DNA of 64,000 bases from Orychophragmus violaceus (lineage: Eukaryota > Streptophyta > Magnoliopsida > Brassicales > Brassicaceae). Made by a program: the position numbers and the translations under genes. Numbering within the stretch: the stretch's first letter is position 1; the number at the start of each line of letters is the position of its first letter. Of the stretch, positions 8,563 to 19,156 are shown piece by piece. Where the stretch lies: positions 107,065,503 to 107,129,502 of the forward strand of contig CM058230.1 of the NCBI GenBank assembly GCA_030180135.1, in the 5' to 3' direction. The notes beneath the pieces are model-generated. The model ran no database searches. It saw only the letters and a program-made list of their open reading frames with translations, and was not told where the DNA came from.

Positions 8563-11479
8563 ATGTTTCCTCCACCACACCTCCTTACTGTCCATATGAG
8601 GGGTTTTGGTCGTGGTACTTTCGAAAAAACTCGACCCGATTCTTCCCGGGCCATGAACACTTGGTTTTTCATGCACCGCGACTGTCCCACGGTGCATAGG
8701 ATCAGTCCACGATCAGTTTATCATATACCGTCATTTTTTTTTCACCCGTTTCCTCCACCACACCTCCTTACTGTCCATATGAGGGGTTTTGGTCGTGGTA
8801 CTTTCGAAAAAACTCGACCCGATACTTCCCGGGACATGAACACTTGGTTTTTCATGCACCGCGACTGTCCCACGGTGCATAGGATCAGTCCACGATCAGT
8901 TTATCATATCCCGTCATTTTTTTTTCACCTGTTTCCTCCACCACACCTCCTTACTGTCTATATGAGGGGTTTAGGTCGTGGTACTTTCGAAAAAACTCGA
9001 CCCGATCCTTCTCGGGACATGAACACTTGGTTTTTCATGCACCGCGACTGTCCCACGGTGCATAGGATCAGTCCACGATCAGTTTATCATATACCGTCAT
9101 TTTTCACATGTTTCCTCCACCACACCTCCTTACTGTCCATATGAGGGGTTTTGGTCGTGGTACTTTCGAAAAAACTCGACCCGATCCTTCTCGGGACATG
9201 AACACTTGGTTTTTCATGCACCGCGACTGTCCCACGGTGCATAGGATCAGTCCACGATCAGTTTATCCTATCCCGTCATTTTGTTTTCACCCGTTTCCTC
9301 CACCACACCTCCTTACTGTCCATATGAGGGGTTTTGGTCGTGGTACTTTCGAAAAAACTCGACCCGATTCTTCCCGGGCCATGAACACTTGGTTTTTCAT
9401 GCACCGCGACTGTACCACGGTGCATAGGATCAGTCCACGATCAGTTTATCATATACCATCATTTTTTTTTCACCCGTTTCCTCCACCACACCTCCTTACT
9501 GTCCATATGAGGGGTTTTGGTCGTGGTACTTTCAAAAAAACTCGACCCGATTCTTCCCGGGCCATGAACACTTGGTTTTTCATGCACCGCGACTGTCCCA
9601 CGGTGCATAGGATCAGTCCACGATCAGTTTATCATATCCCGTCATTTTTTTTTTCACCTGTTTCCTCCACCACACCTCCTTACTGTCTATATGAGAGGTT
9701 TTGGTCGTGGTACTTTCGAAAAAACTCGACCCGATTCTTCTCGGGCCATGAACACTTGGTTTTTCATGCACCGCGACTGTCCCACGGTGCATAGGATCAG
9801 TCCACGATCGGTTTATCATATACCGTCATTTTTTTTTCACTTGTTTCCTCCACCACACCTCCTTACTGTCCATATGAGGGGTTTTGGTCGTGTAACTTTC
9901 GAAAAAACTCGACCCGATTCTTCCCGGGCCATGAACACTTGGTTTTTCATGCACCGCGACTGTCCCACGGTGCATAGGATCAGTCCACGATCAGTTTATC
10001 ATATCCCATCATTTTTTTTTCACCCGTTTCCTCCACCACACCTCCTTACTGTCCATATGAGGGGTTTTGGTCGTGGTACTTTCGAAAAAACTCGAACCGA
10101 TTCTTCCCGGGCCATGAACACTTGGTTTTTCATGCACCGCGACTGTCCCACGGTGCATAGGATCAGTCCACGATCAGTTTATCATATACCGTCATTTTTT
10201 TCACATGTTTCCTCCACCACACCTCCTTACTGTCCATATGAGGGGTTTTGGTCGTGGTACTTTCGAAAAAACTCGACCCGATTCTTCCCGGGCCATGAAC
10301 ACTTGGTTTTTCATGCACCGCGACTGTCCCACGGTGCATAGGATCAGTCCACGATCAGTTTATCATATACCGTCATTTTTTTTTCACCCGTTTCCTCCAC
10401 CACACCTCCTTACTGTCCATATGAGGGGTTTTGGTCGTGGTACTTTCGAAAAAACTCGACCCGATACTTCCCGGGACATGAACACTTGGTTTTTCATGCA
10501 CCGCGACTGTCCCACGGTGCATAGGATCAGTCCACGATCAGTTTATCATATCCCGTCATTTTTTTTTCACCTGTTTCCTCCACCACACCTCCTTACTGTC
10601 TATATGAGGGGTTTAGGTCGTGGTACTTTCGAAAAAACTCGACCCGATCCTTCTCGCGACATGAACACTTGGTTTTTCATGCACCGCGACTGTCCCACGG
10701 TGCATAGGATCAGTCCACGATCAGTTTATCATATACCGTCATTTTTCACATGTTTCCTCCACCACACCTCCTTACTGTCCATATGAGGGGTTTTGGTCGT
10801 GGTACTTTCGAAAAAACTCGACCCGATCCTTCTCGGGACATGAACACTTGGTTTTTCATGCACCGCGACTGTCCCACGGTGCATAGGATCAGTCCACGAT
10901 CAGTTTATCCTATCCCGTCATTTTGTTTTCACCCGTTTCCTCCACCACACCTCCTTACTGTCCATATGAGGGGTTTTGGTCGTGGTACTTTCGAAAAAAC
11001 TCGACCCGATTCTTCCCGGGCCATGAACACTTGGTTTTTCATGCACCGCGACTGTACCACGGTGCATAGGATCAGTCCACGATCAGTTTATCATATACCA
11101 TCATTTTTTTTTCACCCGTTTCCTCCACCACACCTCCTTACTGTCCATATGAGGGGTTTTGGTCGTGGTACTTTCAAAAAAACTCGACCCGATTCTTCCC
11201 GGGCCATGAACACTTGGTTTTTCATGCACCGCGACTGTCCCACGGTGCATAGGATCAGTCCACGATCAGTTTATCATATCCCGTCATTTTTTTTTCACCT
11301 CTTTCCTCCACCACACCTCCTTACTGTCTATATGAGAGGTTTTGGTCGTGGTACTTTCGAAAAAACTCGACCCGATCCTTCTCGGGACATGAACACTTGG
11401 TTTTTCATGCACCGCGACTGTCCCACGGTGCATAGGATCAGTCCACGATCAGTTTATCATATACCGTCATTTTTTTCAC
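8563..11479. repeat. Satellite segmental duplications in block 1 (offsets 1642 and 2917 bp)
   Basis: The segment from 8563 is repeated at 10205 (1642 bp on) and again at 11480 (2917 bp on). The last copy is split by element B and resumes at 21212, with matching private variants such as GTGTAACTTTC at about 9891 and 22039. Removing B and one target duplication restores the 2917-bp offset exactly. Confidence 0.75.
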
Positions 11480-11981
11480 ATGTTTCCTCCACCACACCTC
11501 CTTACTGTCCATATGAGGGGTTTTGGTCGTGGTACTTTCGAAAAAACTCGACCCGATTCTTCCCGGGCCATGAACACTTGGTTTTTCATGCACCGCGACT
11601 GTCCCACGGTGCATAGGATCAGTCCACGATCAGTTTATCATATACCGTCATTTTTTTTTCACCCGTTTCCTCCACCACACCTCCTTACTGTCCATATGAG
11701 GGGTTTTGGTCGTGGTACTTTCGAAAAAACTCGACCCGATACTTCCCGGGACATGAACACTTGGTTTTTCATGCACCGCGACTGTCCCACGGTGCATAGG
11801 ATCAGTCCACGATCAGTTTATCATATCCCGTCATTTTTTTTTCACCTGTTTCCTCCACCACACCTCCTTACTGTCTATATGAGGGGTTTAGGTCGTGGTA
11901 CTTTCGAAAAAACTCGACCCGATCCTTCTCGGGACATGAACACTTGGTTTTTCATGCACCGCGACTGTCCCACGGTGCATA

Positions 11982-11986
11982 GGATC
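11982..11986. repeat. Element B target site duplication, left copy
   Basis: GGATC directly before the LTR start TGAAACACCCC, repeated at 21212-21216 after the other end. The empty-site sequence is the ordinary satellite CATAGGATCAGTCC. Confidence 0.95.
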
Positions 11987-13677
11987 TGAAACACCCCATC
12001 CCGGCCATAGGCCTAGACGGATGTCCCTTAAACTATTCCGTTCTAAGCTGAGGTTCCTTCGGGAAACCTCAACCCTAATCGTTTCATACTTAGCCAAATC
12101 CTTAAGAACATCCAATTTCATATGAGCATTCCATTCATTCCAACTTAACATTTCTAAGCAAGATCAATAAGGCAAAATAGACATTTTATTAATAATCGAG
12201 AAAGGTACCAATACAATGTAAACAATCCGCATTATGCTATTAGTATTCGGTCCTAAGTACAATGTCTATCTAATACACCACTCGTCTCGGTCTTGTCCGC
12301 GCCTAGGATGAATCATCCCTATGATCATCCTTGTTACCTGAAAGGCCAAAACATTTCATAAACACATTTTTAAGTTAAGGTTTTGTAACCTAACAATTAT
12401 ATGCTATATGATCCCTTTGTTAATTCCCTTTTTAAATCGCAATTTTAAGTCTAAGTATCTTAAGCCCAACGTTTTCATGCATTCGGCAGACCATACCAAC
12501 CGGACGCCTATCGGACTGGGCCGTACGCGTTGATCCGTACGTCCGTCCGCATATGATCGTGTCGGATGGTATGTCGTCGACATAAACTCTCGGCGCTTAC
12601 GCGCATGTACTGACGGGTCACTTTACCGCGCGTCAACCCGCGCGCTTAGACGTACCGCGTACTGTCCCGAAGGATCATGCGATCGTCCCGTTGGCGCATC
12701 GTGACCGCGAGGCGTATGCACCGCGATAACCCGTGATCGCGTAACAACGTACCGCGTCAGTGCCATGTTCGCGCAACGTTATACCGCGACTACCGTAGTG
12801 TTGTCGCGAGCGCGTAGCGTAGCGGTATGGACGGTTCCGGATGACGCACGATCATCCGATAGATGTCGCGATAGCCATAGTCCGCCCATGACTCGTCCAT
12901 GGTCGCGATTGCCGACCGTCCGCGAACGGACGCGACTATACGCACGAACGGATGCGATCGTTCCGCGGACGGTTACGATCGATCCTTAGTGTTCGCGCGC
13001 CCGACCATGACCACGCTCCGCATCTCGCGTCGTCCTTAGACGATCGCGGTATACGTTCCGATCATCCTAGCCATGTTTCACGGTCCGGTCACGGTTCACA
13101 CCGATCCTCTCGATCGGTTCATACTTATCCGACTGAACTTTGGTTTCCCACGGTTTCGGTTTAACCGTCCCCCTAGACGGCCCGTTACACCGCCTGAACC
13201 ATAAGTCCCCTTGCGGTTGTATGAATTGAACCGCACCAACCGATTATGACCATAAGTCACGACCAAGGCCGTTGGCCGGTCGTGTATAGAGCATGAATCG
13301 CTTAGGCCAAGCATGGGTTTTTCCCATACCGGTTTTATCTTAAAGAGGGAAGAACAATCCGGCCAACATCTATTGGCGGCCTTTGGCCTAGCGGTTTGGC
13401 CACGGCCGTGGTTAGAGTTGTCTCGGATGTTACCTTAGATGTCGTGGTTGACTTGCCAGGGTCCTTAGCCGCTTCACCGGCCATGGTTTCACTTCCCAAC
13501 CGCTTGCTCAACCACCAACTTCCTTTCCTTAAGCGCTCGGTCTTTCCTTCTGAACCGCCGCTCCTTTCTCTCCTTCTTTCTCTCTTTTCTCTCGATTTTA
13601 GATGGCCAATGCCTTAGAGAATTATTTGGGATTCTTCCCTTGTGTGTGTAGTGTGCGAAAATGGCCCCTAAGGGTCT

Positions 13678-13685
13678 TATTTATA
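13678..13685 (-). promoter_or_regulatory. Element B 3' LTR TATA box
   Basis: Minus strand TATAAATA in the context GCTTATAAATAAG, about 97 bp downstream of the U3 palindrome. In the 3' LTR copy it would drive outward transcription only. Confidence 0.7.
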
Positions 13686-13782
13686 AGCCAACAAATCGCC
13701 AATAACCGCCCAAGAGGAAGGGGTGGCTCTTGGCTTGCGAATGGGCACATGGCCACTTGTGACCATTCGCTTATGGAGGCCT

Positions 13783-13809
13783 TGATCAGCTAGTGACACT
13801 AGCTGATCA
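13783..13809. promoter_or_regulatory. Element B 3' LTR U3 27-bp palindrome
   Basis: Perfect 13-bp arms (TGATCAGCTAGTG and complement) around a central A. The arms carry GATC where A and D carry GGTC/GACC, so both arms changed together. Confidence 0.8.
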
Positions 13810-14014
13810 GCTGATTCACACTTCTACACTTCAGCTTAGCTGAGCTAAGCTGGCCACTAGCTTCTCTAGCTGATAGCTCGGCCGTCCAGCTGGTTTCTAG
13901 TAGGTTAAGCTCCCGTTTAGTCGAACTTAACCCTTCTCTGCCCATGGAACACTCTTATAGACCTTTTAGATCATGAGTTCTGACTTCTGGTTCCATGAAC
14001 AGCCCGAATGGCCC

Positions 14015-17000
14015 TTAGGCCGGTTCGGGGATGTTACAAGTCTCCCCCCCTTGAAATGGATTCGTCCCTGAATCCGATCCAAGGTGTTCGTTCCTTGTAA
14101 ACTCCTCAAACCACTCTGGATAGTCAGCCTTCATTCTGTTCTCGGTTTCCCAAGTTATCTCCTTAACTCCATTGCAGATCCATTCAACCTTCACCATCTG
14201 GATGACTTTCTTTCTGGTTGCTTTTTCCAACCTATCCAGAATCCTTAAGGGTCTTGTTTCCAAGGTGAGATTTGCCTTTAGATCCTCGGGAATCTCGGGC
14301 ATAATCTTATCCTGATCCGATAAGCACTTGCGCAATTGTGAGACATGGAACACGTTGTGGAACGCTTCCATCTCATTAGGCAAGTCTAGCTTATAGGCCA
14401 CGGTCCCGACCCGTTCTAGGATCGTGAACGGCCCTAAGTATCTTGGATCAAGTTTCCCACGTTTGGAAACCCTTGCCCTTCCTTTGAAGGTGATCATTTT
14501 AAGGTAGACTCGATCCCCAACTTGGAATTCGATGTCTTTCCTTCTTTTATCTGCATAACTCTTTTGGCGGTCTTGCGCCTCTTGCATCTTGGCTCTTAGG
14601 AAACGGATTTGCTCCGTTGTTTCCTCAATTATCTCTGGCCCAAGGACTCGAGATTCACCCACTTGCGTCCAGCATAGTGGCGTCCTGCAGGGCCGCCCAT
14701 ACAACGCTTCGTAGGGGAACATTCCGATGCTTGCTTGGTAACTGTTGTTATAAGCAAACTCGGTCAAGGGCAAATACTTTTCCCAAGAGTCTCCCCAGTC
14801 TAGAACACATGATCTCAACATGTCTTCTAACGTTTGTATGGTCCTTTCAGACTGACCATCCGTTTGTGGATGGTAAGCCGTACTCATGTTCACTCTCGTT
14901 CCTAGGGCTTTTTGGAAAGCTTGCCAGAAATAAGAAGTGAACCGACCATCTCGGTCTGAGACTATGCTTGCTGGTACACCATGAAGTCTTACGATCTCAT
15001 CAATGTACTTTTCAGCAAGCTTACCAACTCCATCAGTCTTCTTGATGGCTAAGAAGTGTGCGGACTTGGTCAGTCTGTCCACCACTACCCAAATCGTGTC
15101 CCTTCTTGACCGAGTCACCGGCAGTCCAGATACGAAGTCCATTGTGATGTTATCCCACTTCCATTCCGGAATGGGTAGACTTTGCATCAGGCCGCTTGGG
15201 ACTTGGTGTTCAATCTTGACCAATTGACACGTTTGGCACTTAGACACCCATTCAGCAATGTCCCTTTTCATCCCGACCCAGTGATAGTACCGTTTGAGGT
15301 CTTGGTACATCTTGGTCTGTCCGGGATGTATAGAGAACTTAGACTGATGAGCCATCCTTAGGATTTCTTCCTTAAGGCCTTTCACATCGGGAACACACAC
15401 TCGACCATTCACCACAACCGTCCCGTTGTTAGTGAACTGATACTCAGTGTTGTTGTTGTTAACCGATTTCATCATCTCTTCATCATGCTCTTGGGCCAAC
15501 CTGACCCTTGTCAGCAGATCCGCCTGATCTGCTGCGCCAAGTCCAAGTGGCTCATTGTCCACGGTCAGGGCATTAAGGTGCAAGGACCGGACCAATCCGA
15601 TCAAGGTCTCTGCATCCTTTTCTGCGGCCACTTCAGTCCTTTTCCGACTTAAAGCATCTGCAACCAAGTTGGCCTTTCCTGGATGGTAAGTGATGTCTAG
15701 ATCGTAATCTGCCACCAATTCCATCCACCTTCTTTGCCTCAGGTTAAGGTCAGGCTGAGTGAACACATACTTCAGACTCTTATGGTCGGTGAATAGTTGC
15801 ACTTTGGCTCCGTAGAGATAAGATCGCCAGATCTTAAGTGCAAATACCACAGCGGCCATCTCGAGATCGTGAGTGGGGTAGTTACCCTCGTGTTTCCTCA
15901 ACTGCCTTGAGGCATAGGCTATCACCTTCCCGTCCTGCATCAGAACGCATCCTAACCCGTTCCGGGATGCATCTGTGTAGACCACGTATGGTACATTGTC
16001 TACTGGCAGTGTTAGGACAGGTGCCTTGGTTAACATATCCTTCAAGTCATTGAAGCTCTTCTCCGCGGCTTCAGTCCATTCGAACTTCACGTTCTTTCCG
16101 GTCAGCTTAGTCATAGCCTTAGCCATGCTTGCGAAACCTTGGACAAACCGCCTATAGTAACCGGCCAGCCCGAGGAAACTTCTAACCTCGGTTGCGTTCC
16201 TCGGCCGCGGCCACTCTTCAATTGATCGGATCTTGTCCGGATCAACTGAGACACCTTCATCAGACACTATGTGTCCTAGGAATCCTATCCTCGTTTGCCA
16301 GAAGCTACACTTACTGAGCTTGGCATAGAGCTTCTGCGCCCTTAGGGTTTCCATCACGATCCTTAGATGTTTACCGTGTTCTCTCCGGTTCTTGGAGTAG
16401 ACAAGGATGTCATCAATGAATATGATAACGAACTTATCCAACCATTCCCGAAAGACACCGTTCATCATCTTCATGAACGCAGCTGGTGCATTTGTTAGAC
16501 CAAATGGCATGACCACAAACTCATAGTGACCATACCGAGTTCTAAAGGCTGTTTTCCTCACGTCCTCAGGTGCTATCGGGATTTGATGGTATCCCGAAGC
16601 CAGATCGATCTTGGAAAACACCGTTGAACCCTTCAATTGATCCAACAATTCATCTATCCGAGGCAATGGGTACTTGTTCTTCACAGTAACCCGGTTTATG
16701 CCTCGGTAATCAATGCACAATCGAAGGCTTCCGTCCTTCTTCTTGACGAATAGAACGGGCGCCCCCCATGGAGAACTACTTGGCCTAATAAAGCCTTTGT
16801 CTAGTAGTTCCTCCAGCTGCTTCTTCAGCTCAGCCATCTCGGCTGGAGCCATTCTATATGGCGCTTTGGAGAGAGGCTTGGTCCCTGGTTCTAACTCAAT
16901 GACGAACGGGTCAGACCGGTCAGGCGGTAAGCCTTCTAGGGCCTTGAACACGTCCTCAAAGTCGTTGACCACTGGGATCTCTTCGACCTTTGTCTCCGGC

Positions 17001-17460
17001 CCAACTTCCTTAGTAGTGATGGTGGCTAGGTATGCTTCGCATCCCCTTTCCAGCATCCGTTCTGCTTGGATAGCAGAGACGACCAAACTCCCCGAAGTTG
17101 GTCTTACCCCTTGGAACACGACCCTTCCCTCTGGCCGTTCCAACTTCACCCTTCCTCGGTGGCATTCAATGGTGGCTCGGTTTTGTCCAAGCCAATCCAT
17201 CCCTAAGATCACTTCATGATTCTTAAGTTGGACTACTACTAGATCAGCTGGCATGTCCACGCCTCCAATGGAAACGGGAACCGCCTTCACTAACCCTAGC
17301 ATAGGCATCACTTGCCCACCGGCCGCATTTACAATGCCTTGGCCGGCCATTTGTTCCTTTTGGAACAAGCCTTTCCCAATCATTCCGGGACTCACAAAAC
17401 TATGTGTAGCCCCAGAGTCAAATAGAGTGAGTGCCTCTACACCACCTATTGTAACGGTCC
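14015..17460 (-). CDS. pol: Element B Pol: protease, reverse transcriptase, RNase H, integrase, chromodomain-like end
   Basis: Encodes the replication enzymes of the element. I take the second coding exon to start at 17460, after the AG of the proposed intron; the frame is open further upstream but has no ATG, and residue numbers here count from the TTG at 17476. Protease: DSG at 20-22. Reverse transcriptase: D291 and FIDD at 353-356. RNase H: D502, E539, D564, D607. Integrase: zinc-binding H710, H717, C747, C750, then D780, D841 and E877 with exactly 35 residues between the last two. A GPF-type module (about 1015-1032) and a chromodomain-like segment (about 1073-1123, with ILDR, VKVEW, ITWE) follow. 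The final codons read across the polypurine tract and stop inside the LTR. All catalytic residues are present. Expressed alone it would need the splice or a -1 frameshift from gag. Confidence 0.93.
14039..14055 (-). other. Element B polypurine tract, inside the pol reading frame
   Basis: Minus strand TTCAAGGGGGGGAGACT directly before the 3' LTR start. The tract is read as pol codons (F-Q-G-G-E-T), so the same bases serve DNA priming and coding. Confidence 0.85.
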
Positions 17461-17555
17461 CTACACATTCCCCCAAATGTCTAAGTGTCCCGCCCTTTTC
17501 CCCAATGTATGCAATGCATTTTAAAATTGAAGAAGTAGAGGTCTTAGTGACGTAC
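17461..17555 (-). other. Putative gag-pol intron of element B (95 nt)
   Basis: On the minus strand the interval starts G|GTACGTCACTAAG (GT at 17555-17554) and ends GAATGTGTAG|GGACC (AG at 17462-17461). It contains the gag stop TAA (17523-17521) and shifts the frame by two. Removing it joins Gag G473 to pol in frame, giving ITG then TVTIGG, which is the spacing related chromoviruses show before the protease DSG. The middle is U-rich, as plant introns need. The other internal AG (17482-17481) would give a stop soon after. Equivalent intervals survive in A (823-910) and C (30187-30274). A -1 ribosomal frameshift in the overlap is the alternative. Confidence 0.7.
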
Positions 17556-18972
17556 CAGTGATCGAGTCGTAGGAGCCGGCTTCGGCCGAGTCCTTCACCA
17601 GATTGTAGACTCGGGGTGTCCCGGCTTGGCCCTTGGCCTTAACCGCGCGACCTTCTTGTCCCCGGTTCCCTTCTGGCGCCTTCTGCTTATCACCTTGCAG
17701 CTTCGGGCAATCACGCATGTAATGCCCGGTCTTTCCACATTGGAAACATGTCAATGGTCTTTCTGTCACCCTTTCTTGCCCCTTCTGTGGACAGCTTGTG
17801 CCTTCATGGTCTTTGCTGCCACACTTCGCACATACCTTCCCGGCTTTCCAACACTCCCCCAAGTGATATTTGCCACAGGTGGTACACTTCGTGCGGTCAG
17901 AGGATTGGCGATCAGCCCCCACTTGATCCCATTTCCTCTTTAGGTTCTTCCCGGATCGGTTGGCCTCTTTGTCCTGTGCCTTAGTACCGACGCGGTTCTC
18001 CTCGGCCATGTTGGCCTCAACAGTAGCTGCTCGTTCAACCAGCTCAGAGACTGAGTCATAGGAGCAAACCGAGCAATGAGTCCGCAGTTCCACGCGCAGG
18101 AAACGGCGCACTTGAGCCGGCTCATCCTCAACATCACGTCCCACGTACTGTCTGAGACGATCAAACTCTGCCTCGTACTCACGGACCGTCTTGCGGCCTT
18201 GGGTCAAGCTCAGGTACTTACCCTCCATACGATCCCAAGCCTCAGCTGGGAAGTACTTCCGGTTGAACTCAACCTCAAAGTCAGCAAACGAGTCAATGAG
18301 ACCCTTGGTGCGTCTGTCCACTGACAGCCACCAGTTATGCGCGTCCCCTTCCAGGAAGTGAACCGCAATGTCCTTCCGGTAGTCCTCGGGACACCGGGTA
18401 GATCGGAAGTTCCGGACAAGCCGTGACTTCCACTCATCGGCCTCAAGTGGGTCTGCACTTCCCTTGAAGTGTTTGGTGCCCAACTTGGTGATGTGACCAA
18501 GAACGTTGAGGTAGTCCACCTTACGGTTCTTTCTGGGAACCGGTGACTCTACCACTACTACGTCCGGCTCATCATCACTAAGGTCCTTGGTCTCCACGAC
18601 CTTGGCCTTAAGCCCTTCAGAAAACGATTTCTGACCAGAAGAGATGTTCTGGTTCAGTGTCGTTAACTGGCCCATGACCTCCTTCAGCATGGTCCACATC
18701 TGACCGATGTTTGGGACCGCGGTAAATGGCTCACCATCGCCGCCCATAGCCTCATCCTCCTCACGGCCGGTCTCATCTCGAGCCGCGTGAGACGAGGACT
18801 CGCCCATCTCGTCCTGTCTACCCTCAGCCTCGACGTCTGGTTCATTAACCCTAGTCGAGTTGAGAATGTTAGGATCGGTGGGACTCGTGCTCTTCTGGGT
18901 GACCTCAGGGCCGGTCATCCCAGGTTGGACAGGCGTGGTCTGATCCTTGGATCCTTGTCCGTTACCAGCCAC
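17521..18972 (-). CDS. gag: Element B Gag: capsid and nucleocapsid protein
   Basis: Structural protein that packages element RNA. The frame of 483 residues starts at GTG (18972) if taken as drawn; the first in-frame ATG is residue 19 (18918), and no ATG precedes it before a stop upstream. The N-terminus is polar and acidic. A retrotransposon-gag capsid domain spans about 165-330 (HFLEGDAHNWW at 205-215, YLSLTQG and REYEAEF further on). Three zinc knuckles follow: CX2CX3HX3C at 363-374, CX2CX4HX4C at 381-394 and CX2CX4HX4C at 409-422. The last ten residues after ITG473 lie in the proposed intron, so this stop would be used only on unspliced RNA, giving Gag without Pol. A basic stretch GKSKSKRTKDK lies just upstream in the same open frame and is probably part of the true protein. 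Confidence 0.92.
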   Translation of the reverse strand: MAGNGQGSKDQTTPVQPGMTGPEVTQKSTSPTDPNILNSTRVNEPDVEAEGRQDEMGESSSHAARDETGREEDEAMGGDGEPFTAVPNIGQMWTMLKEVMGQLTTLNQNISSGQKSFSEGLKAKVVETKDLSDDEPDVVVVESPVPRKNRKVDYLNVLGHITKLGTKHFKGSADPLEADEWKSRLVRNFRSTRCPEDYRKDIAVHFLEGDAHNWWLSVDRRTKGLIDSFADFEVEFNRKYFPAEAWDRMEGKYLSLTQGRKTVREYEAEFDRLRQYVGRDVEDEPAQVRRFLRVELRTHCSVCSYDSVSELVERAATVEANMAEENRVGTKAQDKEANRSGKNLKRKWDQVGADRQSSDRTKCTTCGKYHLGECWKAGKVCAKCGSKDHEGTSCPQKGQERVTERPLTCFQCGKTGHYMRDCPKLQGDKQKAPEGNRGQEGRAVKAKGQAGTPRVYNLVKDSAEAGSYDSITGTSLRPLLLQF

Positions 18973-19144
18973 ACTCTTGTCCTTAGTACGCTTTGACTTG
19001 CTTTTTCCAACCTGAAGATCAACAAGTTAAGACATTCAACACAAGCAATCTTCAAGTCCTAAACAAGTCTAACAATTCCTACACGGACAATCTAACCCGG
19101 ACGAGTGGTGTAGCCCCATAACCCATAGCCTAGGAAATAACTCC
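18973..19144 (-). other. Element B leader with possible second intron (19012-19096)
   Basis: The gag frame is open back to a stop at about 19050 with no ATG. An acceptor-like TTGATCTTCAG|GTTGGAAAAAGC (AG at 19013-19012) precedes the basic N-terminal codons. Upstream, ATG at 19126 opens a short frame that reaches CCGG|GTTAGA (GT at 19096-19095) in the same phase, so removing 85 nt would give an ATG-initiated Gag. This is inferred only from sequence. The alternative is initiation at the internal ATG at 18918. Confidence 0.4.
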
Positions 19145-19156
19145 GCTCTGATACCA
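19145..19156 (-). other. Element B primer binding site, initiator tRNA-Met
   Basis: Minus strand TGGTATCAGAGC, three bases inside the 5' LTR end; identical to the sites of A, C and D. Confidence 0.94.

Larger units (their letters stand above)
4969..11986. repeat. Satellite block 1, about 180-184 bp monomer, about 38 copies
   Basis: Head-to-tail copies of a unit starting TTTTGGTCGTGGTACTTTCG and ending CCATATGAGGGG. Unit lengths measured at the start are 180, 183, 183 and 183; most of the variation is in a poly-T tract (5-9 T) before the TTTCCTCCACCACACC part. Within each unit lie three short dyads in a row. Monomers carry diagnostic variants in a repeating order of four. The unit has a stop-free frame because many copies are 183 bp (61 codons); this is not taken as coding. 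No gene is seen in the block. Confidence 0.95.
11987..14038 (-). repeat. Element B 3' LTR (2052 bp)
   Basis: Runs from TGAAACACCCCATCC to GATGTTACA. By eye it does not differ from 19160-21211; all open frames recur at a constant offset of 7173. It has a TATA box (13678-13685) and a 27-bp palindrome (13783-13809). Its middle is rich in CGCG and CGATC words, but I see no clean 14-bp phasing as in A, C and D. A minus-strand AATAAA at 12190-12185 could be a poly(A) signal. The stop codon of pol lies inside it. Confidence 0.93.

Noticed and set aside
4969..11986. CRISPR-like array
   Set aside because: Units are contiguous tandem repeats with no unique spacers, in an evident plant context.
12765..13793. 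Plus-strand frames of 60-75 codons in the B LTR, and similar frames of up to 204 codons on either strand in the A, C and D LTRs
   Set aside because: They overlap each other in several frames, have arginine-rich translations from CGCG-dense DNA and match no family; duplicates simply mirror the LTR pair.
14617..17219. Plus-strand frames opposite pol
   Set aside because: Antisense shadows of the 1153-residue pol frame.
17461..17482. Use of the inner AG at 17482-17481 as acceptor
   Set aside because: The joined frame would meet TAG within seven codons; only the AG at 17462-17461 restores the polyprotein.
17476..17521. Reading element B as a dead copy with a frameshift between gag and pol
   Set aside because: Every catalytic motif is intact, the LTRs look identical, and the frame change coincides with a GT...AG interval kept in relatives, so a simple frameshift defect is less likely. 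A programmed -1 frameshift is not fully excluded.
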